From assembly GCF_000716335.1 (NCBI RefSeq), contig NZ_KL591012.1, forward strand, positions 139,189-155,633: a stretch of 16,445 nucleotides of DNA, written 5' to 3'. The notes beneath the pieces are model-generated. The model was not told where the DNA came from. It did no database searches and saw nothing but the letters and a program-made list of their open reading frames with translations. This DNA comes from Streptomyces sp. NRRL S-118. GTDB lineage: Bacteria; Actinomycetota; Actinomycetes; Streptomycetales; Streptomycetaceae. Both the position numbers and the translations under genes were made by a program. Positions 1-7,631 of this stretch are shown here, one piece after another. Numbering within the stretch: the first letter of the stretch is position 1; every line of letters starts with the position of its first letter.

Positions 1-1944
1 GCCGACCGGGCCGACGAGTACCTCCGGCAGTACCGCGGCGAGCACAACATCCGCTCCACCTGGCAGGCCCGCGAACGCATCGTCGTCGGCCTCACCGGCG
101 GCCCCGAGGGCCGCACCCTCATCCGCCGGGCCGTCCGTCTCGCCGAGAAGGGCGCCGGCGGCGAAGTCCTGGCCGTCTACATCGCCCGCAGCGACGGCCT
201 GACCGCGGCCTCCCCCAAGGAGCTCGCCGTCCAGCGCACCCTCATCGAGGACCTCGGTGGCTCCTTCCACCACGTCATCGGCGACGACATCCCCGCGGCC
301 CTCCTGGAGTTCGCGCGCGGCGTCAACGCCACCCAGATCGTGCTCGGCTCCAGCCGCCGCAAGACCTGGCAGTACGTGTTCGGGCCCGGAGTCGGCACCA
401 CCGTCGCCCGCGACTCCGGGCCGGACCTCGACGTCCACATCGTCACCCACGAGGAGGTCGCCAAGGGACGCGGCCTGCCCATGGCCCGCGCCGCCCGCCT
501 CGGCCACTCCCGCATCACCGCGGGCTGGCTCGTCGGCGTCCTCGGGCCCGCGCTCCTCACACTGCTGCTCACCCATGGCGAAGCCCACCTGGGCCTCGCC
601 AACGACATGCTGCTGTTCCTGTCGCTCACCGTCGCGTCCGCGCTGCTCGGCGGCCTGTACCCGGCCCTCGCCTCCGCGGCCCTCGGCTCCTTCCTCCTCA
701 ACTGGTTCTTCGCGCCGCCCCTGCACCGCATGACCGTCGCGGACCCGAAGAACATGGTCGCGATCGCCGTCTTCTTCGGGGTCGCCGTCTCCGTCGCCTC
801 CGTCGTGGACCTCGCCGCGCGCCGCACCCAGCAGGCCGCCCGGCTGCGCGCCGAATCCGAGGTGCTGTCCTTCCTGGCCGGCAGCGTGCTGCGCGGGGAG
901 ACCGCCCTGGACGCCCTGCTGGAGCGCCTGCGCGAGACGTTCTCCATGGAGTCCGTGGCGCTGCTGGAGCGCGCGAGCGACGTCGAGCCGTGGACCCGCG
1001 CGGCCAGCGTCGGCCCCTGGCCCGTCGCCCGACCCGAGGACGCGGACGTCGACATGCCCGTCGGGGAGCACCTGGCGCTCGCTCTGACCGGCCGCGTCCT
1101 GCCCGCCGAGGACCGCCGGGTGCTCGGGGCGTTCGCCGCCCAGGCCGCCGTCGTGCTCGACCGGCAGCGGCTCGTCGACGAGGCCGAGGAGGCCCGCAGG
1201 CTCGCCGAGCGCAACAAGATCCGTACGGCGCTGCTGGCAGCCGTCAGCCACGACCTGCGGACGCCGCTCGCCGGCATCAAGGCGGCTGTCAGCTCGCTGC
1301 GCGCCGACGACGTCGAGTGGTCCGAGGAGGACCGGGCCGAGCTCCTCGCCGGCATCGAGGACGGCGCCGACCGGCTGCACCACCTGGTCGGCAACCTCCT
1401 GGACATGTCCCGGCTCCAGACCGGCACCGTCACCCCGCTCCTGCGCCCCGTCGACCTCGACGAGGTCGTCCCGATGGCGCTCGGCGGCGTGCCGGGCGGC
1501 AGCGTCGGACTGGACATCCCCGAGAGCCTGCCGATGGTCGTGGTCGACAAGGGCCTGCTGGAACGGGCCGTGGCCAACATCGTCGAGAACGCCGTCAAGC
1601 ACAGCCCCGCCGGCACCCCCGTCACGGTCGCCGCCAGCGCCCTCGGCGCGCGCGTCGAACTCCGCGTCGCGGACCGCGGCCCCGGCGTGCCCGACGACGC
1701 CAAGGAACGGATCTTCGAACCGTTCCAGCGCCTCGGGGACGCGCCGCGCGGCGCCGGGGTCGGCCTCGGACTGGCGGTCGCGCGGGGGTTCGCCGAGGCC
1801 ATGGACGGCACCCTCACCGCCGAGGACACCCCCGGCGGCGGCCTGACCATGGTCCTCACCCTCCGGGCAGTCACCCCTCAGGGCCTCGTCCCGCAGGCCC
1901 TCACCCTCCCCCCACCGGTACGAGAGAAAGCAGGCCCCTCATGA
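1..1944 (+). CDS. kdpD: KdpD, osmosensitive K+ channel sensor histidine kinase (5' partial)
   Basis: The frame is open from base 1 and has no start in the window, so 647 codons of the C-terminal part are present. The N-terminal Walker-type KdpD domain is missing only because the window starts late. Visible in order: a universal-stress-like domain (about residues 22-150, RIVVGLTGGPEG), four membrane helices of the DUF4118 type (about 170-270), a GAF-like region (about 280-390), the dimerisation/phosphoacceptor helix LLAAVSHDLRTPLAGIK with the autophosphorylated His at codon 417, and an ATPase domain with N box (NIVENAVKHSP), G1 (DRGPGVPDD) and G2 (GVGLGLAVA). KdpD kinases respond to potassium limitation or osmotic stress at the membrane and phosphorylate KdpE, which activates the kdpFABC pump. 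The stop overlaps the kdpE start (ATGA), so the two genes are translationally coupled. All key kinase residues are intact. Confidence 0.96.
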   Translation, partial: ADRADEYLRQYRGEHNIRSTWQARERIVVGLTGGPEGRTLIRRAVRLAEKGAGGEVLAVYIARSDGLTAASPKELAVQRTLIEDLGGSFHHVIGDDIPAALLEFARGVNATQIVLGSSRRKTWQYVFGPGVGTTVARDSGPDLDVHIVTHEEVAKGRGLPMARAARLGHSRITAGWLVGVLGPALLTLLLTHGEAHLGLANDMLLFLSLTVASALLGGLYPALASAALGSFLLNWFFAPPLHRMTVADPKNMVAIAVFFGVAVSVASVVDLAARRTQQAARLRAESEVLSFLAGSVLRGETALDALLERLRETFSMESVALLERASDVEPWTRAASVGPWPVARPEDADVDMPVGEHLALALTGRVLPAEDRRVLGAFAAQAAVVLDRQRLVDEAEEARRLAERNKIRTALLAAVSHDLRTPLAGIKAAVSSLRADDVEWSEEDRAELLAGIEDGADRLHHLVGNLLDMSRLQTGTVTPLLRPVDLDEVVPMALGGVPGGSVGLDIPESLPMVVVDKGLLERAVANIVENAVKHSPAGTPVTVAASALGARVELRVADRGPGVPDDAKERIFEPFQRLGDAPRGAGVGLGLAVARGFAEAMDGTLTAEDTPGGGLTMVLTLRAVTPQGLVPQALTLPPPVREKAGPS

Positions 1945-2624
1945 CGCGGGTGCTCGTGGTCGACGACGAGCCGCAGATCGTACGCGCGCTGGTGATCAAC
2001 CTGAAGGCACGCGCGTACGAGGTCGACGCCGCGCCCGACGGGGCGACCGCGCTGGAGCTGGCCGCCGCGCGCCACCCCGACGTGGTCGTCCTCGACCTGG
2101 GCCTGCCCGACATGGACGGCGTCGACGTCATCAGGGGCCTGCGCGGCTGGACCCGCATACCGATCCTCGTCCTCTCCGCCCGCCACACCTCCGACGAGAA
2201 GGTCGAGGCGCTGGACGCCGGGGCCGACGACTACGTCACCAAGCCGTTCGGCATGGACGAGTTGCTGGCGCGGCTGCGCGCCGCCGTGCGCCGGGCCGAG
2301 CCCGTCGGCGGCGACGGGGACGTGGCCGTCGTCCGTACCGAGTCGTTCACCGTGGACCTGGCGGCGAAGAAGGTCCACCGCGAAGGCCGCGACGTCCGGC
2401 TGACCCCCACCGAGTGGCACCTGCTGGAGGTGCTCGTACGCAACGGAGGCCGGCTCGTCGGCCAGAAGCAGCTCCTCCAGGAGGTCTGGGGACCCTCGTA
2501 CGGCACCGAGACCAACTACCTGCGCGTCTACATGGCCCAGCTCCGCCGCAAACTCGAAGCGGACCCCTCCCATCCGCGGCACTTCATCACCGAACCGGGC
2601 ATGGGTTATCGCTTCGAGCGCTAG
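1941..2624 (+). CDS. kdpE: KdpE, OmpR-family response regulator for potassium transport
   Basis: This is a 227-residue cytosolic transcription factor of normal length for the family. The receiver domain (residues 3-115) carries the acidic pair D8-D9, the phosphoacceptor D52 in VVVLDLGLP, S79 and the conserved K101 in DYVTKPF. The C-terminal OmpR winged helix (about 130-226) reads RLTPTEWHLLEVL, then NYLRVYMAQLRRKLE and a final GMGYRFER. The ATG lies inside the kdpD stop (ATGA). No strong Shine-Dalgarno sequence is visible, only a weak GAGAAAG, so translation probably depends on coupling to kdpD. The partner kinase is immediately upstream. The expected target operon kdpFABC is not in the window and may lie before base 1. 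Confidence 0.96.
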   Translation: MTRVLVVDDEPQIVRALVINLKARAYEVDAAPDGATALELAAARHPDVVVLDLGLPDMDGVDVIRGLRGWTRIPILVLSARHTSDEKVEALDAGADDYVTKPFGMDELLARLRAAVRRAEPVGGDGDVAVVRTESFTVDLAAKKVHREGRDVRLTPTEWHLLEVLVRNGGRLVGQKQLLQEVWGPSYGTETNYLRVYMAQLRRKLEADPSHPRHFITEPGMGYRFER

Positions 2625-2625
2625 G

Positions 2626-2637
2626 TAGGCTTTCTGT
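2626..2637 (+). promoter_or_regulatory. Candidate leaderless promoter -10 box for the OB-fold gene
   Basis: TAGGCT (2626-2631) fits the actinobacterial TANNNT -10 box and ends 6 nt before the ATG at 2638. That spacing places transcription start at or next to the start codon. There is no Shine-Dalgarno sequence before this ATG, which supports a leaderless transcript. The -35 region is weak. The box starts 2 nt after the kdpE stop. Confidence 0.5.
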
Positions 2638-3036
2638 ATGAGTGCTGCACCGCGTACAGACAAGCCGGCCGGCCGGTTCCGGCGGATGCTCGACCGGCTG
2701 TCCAGCTCCCAGGGCGACCTGGAGTCCGAGGAGCTGCAGGAGGACGCACAGGCCTCTGGATGCACTCCCATATCCGCATGCGGCGACCGGCAGATCGTCA
2801 CGGTGACTGGTACCTTGCGGACGGTCACCCTGCGTCCGAGGGCCGGCGTGCCCGCGCTGGAGGCCGAGCTGTTCGACGGCACGGACCCCCTGGACGTGGT
2901 GTGGCTGGGCCGGCGTTCCATCGTGGGCATCGAGCCCGGCCGCAGGCTCATCGCCTCCGGCCGGATCTCCATGAGCCACGGCCGCCGGGTCCTCTTCAAT
3001 CCCAAATACGAGCTCCGACCGCTCGGACAGGAGTAG
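2638..3036 (+). CDS. OB-fold nucleic-acid-binding domain protein (conserved actinobacterial)
   Basis: This is a 132-residue soluble protein with a charged, Ser/Glu-rich N-terminal part (residues 1-45). A compact beta-rich domain follows (about 50-130: VTVTGTLRTVTLRP, AELFDGTDPLDVVWLG, GRRLIASGRISM, LFNPKYEL), typical of the tRNA_anti/RecG-like OB fold. Binding to RNA or single-stranded DNA is inferred from the fold; no catalytic residues are apparent. The next gene starts 3 nt after its stop, so the two form an operon. The same neighbour order occurs in mycobacteria (Rv2694c-Rv2693c, from memory). The ATG at 2638 is chosen because of the adjacent -10 box. The biological role is unknown. Confidence 0.85.
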   Translation: MSAAPRTDKPAGRFRRMLDRLSSSQGDLESEELQEDAQASGCTPISACGDRQIVTVTGTLRTVTLRPRAGVPALEAELFDGTDPLDVVWLGRRSIVGIEPGRRLIASGRISMSHGRRVLFNPKYELRPLGQE

Positions 3037-3039
3037 CCG

Positions 3040-3765
3040 GTGACGTCCCCCGACAAGCCATCCCCCGACGACACGAAAGCCGCGACCGAAGCCGCCCTGT
3101 TCGAAGCCTTCGGCGGCGTACGGGGCATGGTGGAGACCGTCCTGCCCGGCCTGCTGTTCGTCACGATCTACACGATCAACAAGGATCTGCACCTCTCCGC
3201 GATCGCGGCCCTCGGGGTTTCCCTGGCGCTGGTGGCCGTACGGCTGATCCGGCGCGACACCGTCAAGCACGCCTTCAGCGGCGTCTTCGGCGTCGCCTTC
3301 GGCGTGGTCTTCGCGCTGATGACCGGCAACGCCAAGGACTTCTACCTGCCGGGCATGCTCTACACGCTGGGCCTGGGCATCGCGTACATCGTCACCACGC
3401 TGGCGGGCGTGCCGCTCATCGGCCTGGTCCTCGGCCCGGTGTTCAAGGAGAACCTCTCCTGGCGCACCCGTAACCCCGGCCGCAAGAAGGCCTACGCCAA
3501 GGCCAGCTGGGCATGGGGCCTGATCCTGCTCGCCAAGTGCGCGATCCTCTTCCCCCTGTACTGGTGGGCCGACACGACGCAGCTCGGCTGGGTCCTGGTC
3601 ACCCTGAAGATCCCGCCGTTCCTGCTGGCGGTCTACCTGACGTGGGTCTTCCTGGCGAAGGCGCCGCCGCCGATCGACGTGTTCGCGGAGATGGAGGCGG
3701 AGGAAGCCGCGGAGAAGGCCCGCAAGGCCGCGGCCGCGTCCAACGCCACCCACACCGAAGCCTGA
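3040..3765 (+). CDS. DUF3159 family integral membrane protein
   Basis: The GTG start is preceded by GGACAGGAG ending at 3033, a good ribosome binding site. The 241-residue protein has a short acidic cytosolic N-terminus (about 1-28), then five or six hydrophobic segments between about residues 35 and 210 (for example TVLPGLLFVTIYTI, IAALGVSLALVAV, FSGVFGVAFGVVFALM, LYTLGLGIAYIVTTLAG, GLILLAKCAILFPLYW and PPFLLAVYLTWVFL). It ends in an Ala/Glu/Lys-rich cytosolic tail. The conserved loop WRTRNPGRKKAY lies between segments. This matches the actinobacterial DUF3159 family, whose function is not established. Its position beside potassium genes makes a link to ion transport conceivable, but nothing in the sequence shows it. 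A strong hairpin closes the operon 24 nt after the stop. Confidence 0.88.
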   Translation: MTSPDKPSPDDTKAATEAALFEAFGGVRGMVETVLPGLLFVTIYTINKDLHLSAIAALGVSLALVAVRLIRRDTVKHAFSGVFGVAFGVVFALMTGNAKDFYLPGMLYTLGLGIAYIVTTLAGVPLIGLVLGPVFKENLSWRTRNPGRKKAYAKASWAWGLILLAKCAILFPLYWWADTTQLGWVLVTLKIPPFLLAVYLTWVFLAKAPPPIDVFAEMEAEEAAEKARKAAAASNATHTEA

Positions 3766-3789
3766 CGCCGCACACCACCGGCGAGCAGC

Positions 3790-3821
3790 GGGGCCCGGTG
3801 ACCTCACGGTCACCGGGCCCC
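3790..3821. terminator. Perfect 14-bp hairpin, likely bidirectional terminator
   Basis: The arms GGGGCCCGGTGACC (3790-3803) and GGTCACCGGGCCCC (3808-3821) pair perfectly around the 4-nt loop TCAC. It lies between two convergent genes: the DUF3159 gene ends at 3765 and ceoC (minus strand) ends at 3910. There is no U tract, as is usual for Streptomyces terminators. Confidence 0.85.
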
Positions 3822-3909
3822 GACGTGCTCCGCCCTGCCGCCTGCGTCCCGGACCGCGTCGTGCACGGACCGCGTCTGTGCCCGGCACCGAGCGCGGTGA
3901 CGCGGCGCG

Positions 3910-4584
3910 TCAGCCCGCCGACTCCCGGCGGACCGACAGCAGGTCCTCCAGCTGCTCCTCCCGCGCCTGGGCCGCGACGAACAGCAGCTCGTCACCCGCC
4001 TCCAGCGTCTCCTCCGGGCTCGGCGTCAGCACCCGCGACCCGCGGATGATCGTCACCAGCGAGGTGTCCTGCGGCCACGCCACGTCACCCACCTGCGTAC
4101 CGGCGATCGCCGACTCCGGGGGCAGCGTCAGCTCGACCAGGTTCGCGTCGCCGTGGCTGAAGCGCAGCAGCCGGACCAGATCGCCGACGCTCACCGCCTC
4201 CTCCACCAGTGCCGACATCAGACGCGGCGTGGAGACCGCGACGTCCACGCCCCACGCCTCGTTGAACAGCCACTCGTTCTTCGGGTTGTTCACCCGGGCG
4301 ACCACCCGCGGCACCCCGTACTCGGTCTTGGCGAGCAGCGAGACGACCAGGTTCACCTTGTCGTCGCCGGTCGCCGCGATGACCACGTTGCACCGCTGCA
4401 GCGCCGCCTCGTCCAGCGAGGTGATCTCGCAGGCGTCGGCCAGCAGCCACTCCGCCTGCGGCACGCGCTCCACCGAGATCGCGGTCGGCGCCTTGTCGAT
4501 GAGCAGCACCTCGTGCCCGTTCTCCAGCAGCTCGCCGGCGATGGAACGGCCCACCGCGCCGGCGCCCGCAATAGCGACCCGCAT
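3910..4584 (-). CDS. ceoC: CeoC, TrkA-family potassium uptake regulatory protein (RCK domain)
   Basis: This 224-residue cytosolic protein has an N-terminal Rossmann (TrkA_N/RCK_N) domain starting MRVAIAGAGAVGRS. The Gly motif GAGAVG and the acidic LLIDK at the end of beta 2 fit binding of NAD(H) or ATP. A TrkA_C/RCK_C domain follows (about 140-215: LVELTLPPESAIAGTQVGDV, ETLEAGDELLFVAA). Such proteins assemble on Trk/Ktr-type potassium channels and gate them. The ATG overlaps the ceoB stop (ATGA on the minus strand), and AGGAGGGCGG (4591-4600) inside the end of ceoB is its ribosome binding site. Gene pair and order match mycobacterial ceoB-ceoC. No TrkH/TrkG/KtrB membrane subunit is encoded nearby. 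Confidence 0.93.
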   Translation of the reverse strand: MRVAIAGAGAVGRSIAGELLENGHEVLLIDKAPTAISVERVPQAEWLLADACEITSLDEAALQRCNVVIAATGDDKVNLVVSLLAKTEYGVPRVVARVNNPKNEWLFNEAWGVDVAVSTPRLMSALVEEAVSVGDLVRLLRFSHGDANLVELTLPPESAIAGTQVGDVAWPQDTSLVTIIRGSRVLTPSPEETLEAGDELLFVAAQAREEQLEDLLSVRRESAG

Positions 4585-5252
4585 CAGTGACCGCCCTCCT
4601 CAGGGCCCTCGGCGAACGCCGCCTCGACCTTCTCGATCTCGTCCGTGCGCATCATCACGTGGACGAGGTCGCCCTCCTGCAGGACGGTCTGCGACGTCGG
4701 CAGGACCGCCTCGCCCAGCCGGGTGAGAAACGCCACGCGGACGCCCGTCTCCTCCTGCAGCCTGCTGATCTTGTGCCCGATCCACGCCGCCGCCGTGTGC
4801 ACCTCCGCGAGCTGCACCCCGCCACTGGGGTCCCGCCACAGCGGCTCGGCACCGGACGGCAGCAGCCGCCGCAGCATCTGGTCGGCGGTCCAGCGCACCG
4901 TGGCGACCGTCGGGATGCCGAGGCGCTGGTACACCTCGGCACGCCGCGGGTCGTAGATCCGCGCCGCGACGTTCTCGATGCCGAACATCTCGCGCGCGAC
5001 CCGCGCGGCGATGATGTTGGAATTGTCACCGCTGCTCACCGCGGCGAACGCCCCGGCCTCCTCGATGCCCGCCTCGCGCAGCGTGTCCTGGTCGAAGCCG
5101 ACACCCGTGACGCGCCGCCCGCCGAAGCCCGAGCCCAGGCGCCGGAAGGCCGTGGGGTCCTGGTCGACGACGGCGACCGTGTGCCCCTGTTGCTCCAGGG
5201 TCTGCGCGAGTGCGGCTCCCACACGGCCGCAGCCCATGATGACGATGTGCAC
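4584..5252 (-). CDS. ceoB: CeoB, TrkA-family potassium uptake regulatory protein (RCK domain)
   Basis: This 222-residue protein is paralogous in architecture to its downstream partner. The Rossmann motif MGCGRVGAALAQ is followed by VAVVDQDP, whose acidic residue follows the second strand. The RCK_C domain spans about residues 135-210 (VQLAEVHTAAAWIGHKI, TVLQEGDLVHVMM). The GTG start at 5252 is chosen because the Rossmann strand begins at residue 2; a longer upstream reading is in another frame. Two different RCK proteins in one operon suggest a hetero-oligomeric gating ring, an inference from the known arrangement in mycobacteria. RCK_C domains of related proteins bind c-di-AMP in some Firmicutes; whether this one does cannot be read from sequence. 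The gene is divergent from the KimA-like permease with 226 bp between them. Confidence 0.93.
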   Translation of the reverse strand: MHIVIMGCGRVGAALAQTLEQQGHTVAVVDQDPTAFRRLGSGFGGRRVTGVGFDQDTLREAGIEEAGAFAAVSSGDNSNIIAARVAREMFGIENVAARIYDPRRAEVYQRLGIPTVATVRWTADQMLRRLLPSGAEPLWRDPSGGVQLAEVHTAAAWIGHKISRLQEETGVRVAFLTRLGEAVLPTSQTVLQEGDLVHVMMRTDEIEKVEAAFAEGPEEGGH

Positions 5253-5277
5253 GACCGGTTACCCCGCACTCCTGGTG

Positions 5278-5306
5278 ACTCTGCCGACGACGGCGACCTG
5301 CCTCAA
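5278..5306 (-). promoter_or_regulatory. Candidate promoter of ceoBC
   Basis: On the minus strand, TTGAGG (5301-5306) and CAGAGT (5278-5283) are spaced 17 bp apart, a fair match to a vegetative promoter. Start of transcription would fall near 5271, leaving a leader of about 20 nt before the GTG at 5252. Confidence 0.4.
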
Positions 5307-5441
5307 CACCCTGCTCACTTCTCTCTCTCAGCCTGCTGTGCGGTGATGCCCGAGGACGAGCTTATGCCGCGCAGGCAGCCCCGCCGTCATCGGCGCAAGA
5401 GGAGGCCCCGCCAAGATTCCGTAGGGGTAAGGGGTGGTGGG

Positions 5442-5471
5442 TGGGCACGTCCCATTTCGAACGCTTACGAT
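5442..5471 (+). promoter_or_regulatory. Candidate leaderless promoter of the KimA-like permease
   Basis: TGGGCA (5442-5447) and TACGAT (5466-5471) are separated by 18 bp. The -10 box ends 7 nt before the GTG at 5479, so the mRNA would begin at or next to the start codon. No Shine-Dalgarno sequence precedes that GTG. There is therefore little room for a 5' riboswitch. Confidence 0.5.
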
Positions 5472-5478
5472 CCTCTGC

Positions 5479-7527
5479 GTGTCCAAACTGACCGACGTGC
5501 CCAAACGGATCCTGATCGGCCGGGCCCTGCGCAGCGACAGGCTGGGAGAGACACTCCTCCCCAAACGCATCGCACTGCCCGTCTTCGCTTCCGACCCCCT
5601 CTCCTCGGTGGCGTACGCGCCGGGCGAAGTGCTGCTGGTCCTCTCCATCGCGGGTGTGTCGGCGTACCACTTCAGCCCCTGGATCGCGGTCGCCGTCGTG
5701 GTCCTGATGTTCACGGTCGTCGCCTCGTACCGGCAGAACGTCCACGCCTATCCCAGCGGCGGCGGCGACTACGAGGTCGCCAACACCAACCTCGGACCCA
5801 AGGCCGGTCTCACCGTCGCCAGCGCTCTGCTCGTCGACTACGTCCTGACCGTCGCCGTGTCGATCTCCTCCGGCGTGGAGAACCTCGGCTCCGCCGTTCC
5901 GTTCGTCGTCGAGCACAAGGTCCTCTCCGCCGTCGCGATAATCCTGCTCCTCACGCTGATGAACCTGCGGGGCGTGAAGGAATCCGGCAAGCTCTTCGCC
6001 ATCCCCACGTACGTCTTCGTCGCCGGCGTCTTCCTCATGATCGCCTGGGGCGCGTTCAAGGGCATCGTCCTCGACGAGCCCATGAAGGCCCCGACCGCCG
6101 ACTTCGAGATCCGGCCGGAGCACGAGGGGCTGGCCGGCTTCGCACTGGTCTTCCTGCTGCTGCGCGCCTTCTCCTCCGGCTGCGCCGCGCTCACCGGCGT
6201 CGAGGCGATCAGCAACGGCGTCCCGGCCTTCCGCAAGCCCAAGAGCCGGAACGCCGCCACCACGCTGGCCCTCATGGGCGGTCTGGCCGTCACCATGTTC
6301 TGCGGCATCATCGGCCTGGCCATGGCCACCGACGTCAAGATGGCCGAACAGCCCGCCCACGACCTGATCCGCGACGGTGTCCCGGTCGGTGCCGACTACG
6401 TCCAGAACCCGGTGATCTCGCAGGTCGCGGCCGCCGTGTTCGGCGACGGCACCTTCTTCTTCATCCTGCTCGCCGCAGCCACGGCGCTCGTGCTGTTCCT
6501 CGCCGCGAACACCGCGTACAACGGCTTCCCGCTCCTCGGCTCGATCCTCGCCCAGGACCGCTACCTGCCCCGCCAGCTCCACACCCGCGGTGACCGGCTC
6601 GCCTTCTCCAACGGCATCGTCCTCCTCGCGGGCGCCGCGATGCTGCTGGTCTGGCTGTACGGGGCGGATTCCACCCGGCTGATCCAGCTCTACATCGTGG
6701 GCGTCTTCGTCTCCTTCACGCTCAGCCAGACCGGCATGGTCCGGCACTGGAACCGCCACCTGCGGACCGAGTCGGACCCCGCCGCACGCCGCCGCATGAT
6801 CCGGTCCCGCGCGATCAACACCTTCGGTGCCTTCTTCACCGGCCTCGTGCTGGTCGTCGTCCTCGCGACGAAGTTCACCCACGGCGCCTGGGTCGCCCTC
6901 CTGGGCATGGTGATCTTCTACGGGACGATGACCGCGATCCGTAAGCACTACGACCGGGTCGCCGAGGAGATCGCAGCCCCCGACGAGCCGACGGACGACA
7001 CCGCCCGCCCGTCCCGGGTGCACTCCATCGTCCTGGTCTCCAAGGTGCACCGCCCGACGCTGCGCGCCGTCGCGTACGCCCAGCTGATGCGCTCCGACAA
7101 ACTGGAGGCGCTCTCCATCAACGTCGACCCGGCCGAGACCAAGGCGCTGAAGGAGGAGTGGGAGCGGCGCGGCATCAACGTCCCGCTGAAGATCCTCGAC
7201 TCCCCGTACCGCGAGGTCACCCGGCCGGTCATCGACTACGTCAAGCGCATCCGGCGCGAGAGCCCGCGCGACGCGGTCAGTGTGATCATCCCCGAGTACG
7301 TCGTCGGCCACTGGTACGAGCACCTGCTGCACAACCAGAGCGCCCTGCGCCTGAAGGGCCGGCTGCTGTTCACGCCGGGCGTGATGGTGACGTCCGTCCC
7401 GTACCAGCTGCAGTCCTCCGAGGTGGCGAAGAAGCGGGCCAAGAAGCGCCAGGACTGGAACGCGCCGGGCTCGGTGCGCCGCGGACCCGCCACGGAGCGC
7501 CCCAAGGAGCCGAGCGCGAAGAGCTGA
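5479..7527 (+). CDS. kimA: KimA-like potassium importer (APC/KUP-type permease)
   Basis: The 682-residue integral membrane protein is usually annotated only as an APC family permease. Recalled Bacillus subtilis KimA (YdaO) aligns along nearly its whole length: the N-terminal KRILIGRALRS, SDPLSSVAY, AYPSGGGDYEV, LLVDYVLTVAVSISSG, FSSGCAALTGVEAISN, RGDRLAFSNGIVLL, GVFVSFTLSQTGM and LLHNQSALRL. Residues D39 and Y46, T124 and S128, and T239 and E242 match positions reported as important for K+ or proton handling in KimA. About twelve hydrophobic segments cover residues 50-490. A cytosolic alpha/beta domain (about 513-655) follows, as in KimA. The GTG at 5479 is chosen over the earlier one at 5434 because KimA-like sequence starts there and a -10 box ends 7 nt upstream. 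Its place beside ceoBC and kdpDE agrees with H+-coupled K+ uptake, which is inferred, not shown. Confidence 0.87.
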   Translation: MSKLTDVPKRILIGRALRSDRLGETLLPKRIALPVFASDPLSSVAYAPGEVLLVLSIAGVSAYHFSPWIAVAVVVLMFTVVASYRQNVHAYPSGGGDYEVANTNLGPKAGLTVASALLVDYVLTVAVSISSGVENLGSAVPFVVEHKVLSAVAIILLLTLMNLRGVKESGKLFAIPTYVFVAGVFLMIAWGAFKGIVLDEPMKAPTADFEIRPEHEGLAGFALVFLLLRAFSSGCAALTGVEAISNGVPAFRKPKSRNAATTLALMGGLAVTMFCGIIGLAMATDVKMAEQPAHDLIRDGVPVGADYVQNPVISQVAAAVFGDGTFFFILLAAATALVLFLAANTAYNGFPLLGSILAQDRYLPRQLHTRGDRLAFSNGIVLLAGAAMLLVWLYGADSTRLIQLYIVGVFVSFTLSQTGMVRHWNRHLRTESDPAARRRMIRSRAINTFGAFFTGLVLVVVLATKFTHGAWVALLGMVIFYGTMTAIRKHYDRVAEEIAAPDEPTDDTARPSRVHSIVLVSKVHRPTLRAVAYAQLMRSDKLEALSINVDPAETKALKEEWERRGINVPLKILDSPYREVTRPVIDYVKRIRRESPRDAVSVIIPEYVVGHWYEHLLHNQSALRLKGRLLFTPGVMVTSVPYQLQSSEVAKKRAKKRQDWNAPGSVRRGPATERPKEPSAKS

Positions 7528-7568
7528 GCGCGGAGAGCCGGGGCGTAAGACGTCGGGCACCGGCCACG

Positions 7569-7574
7569 TAGACT
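7569..7574 (+). promoter_or_regulatory. Candidate -10 box for the RNA methyltransferase gene
   Basis: TAGACT is a near-consensus actinobacterial -10 box lying 42 nt after the permease stop. A weak -35 (AAGACG, 7547-7552) stands 16 bp upstream. It would give a leader of about 50 nt ending in GGAG (7618-7621), 10 nt before the ATG. Confidence 0.5.
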
Positions 7575-7631
7575 GGTGGGCTGTCGCCAAAACCGCGGCA
7601 GCCCCCGTCTCACTTCTGGAGCCCCCTCGCC

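Noticed and set aside
5253..5478. Possible c-di-AMP (ydaO) riboswitch before the KimA-like gene
   Set aside because: I see none of the conserved core sequences, and the candidate promoter lies only 7 nt before the start codon.
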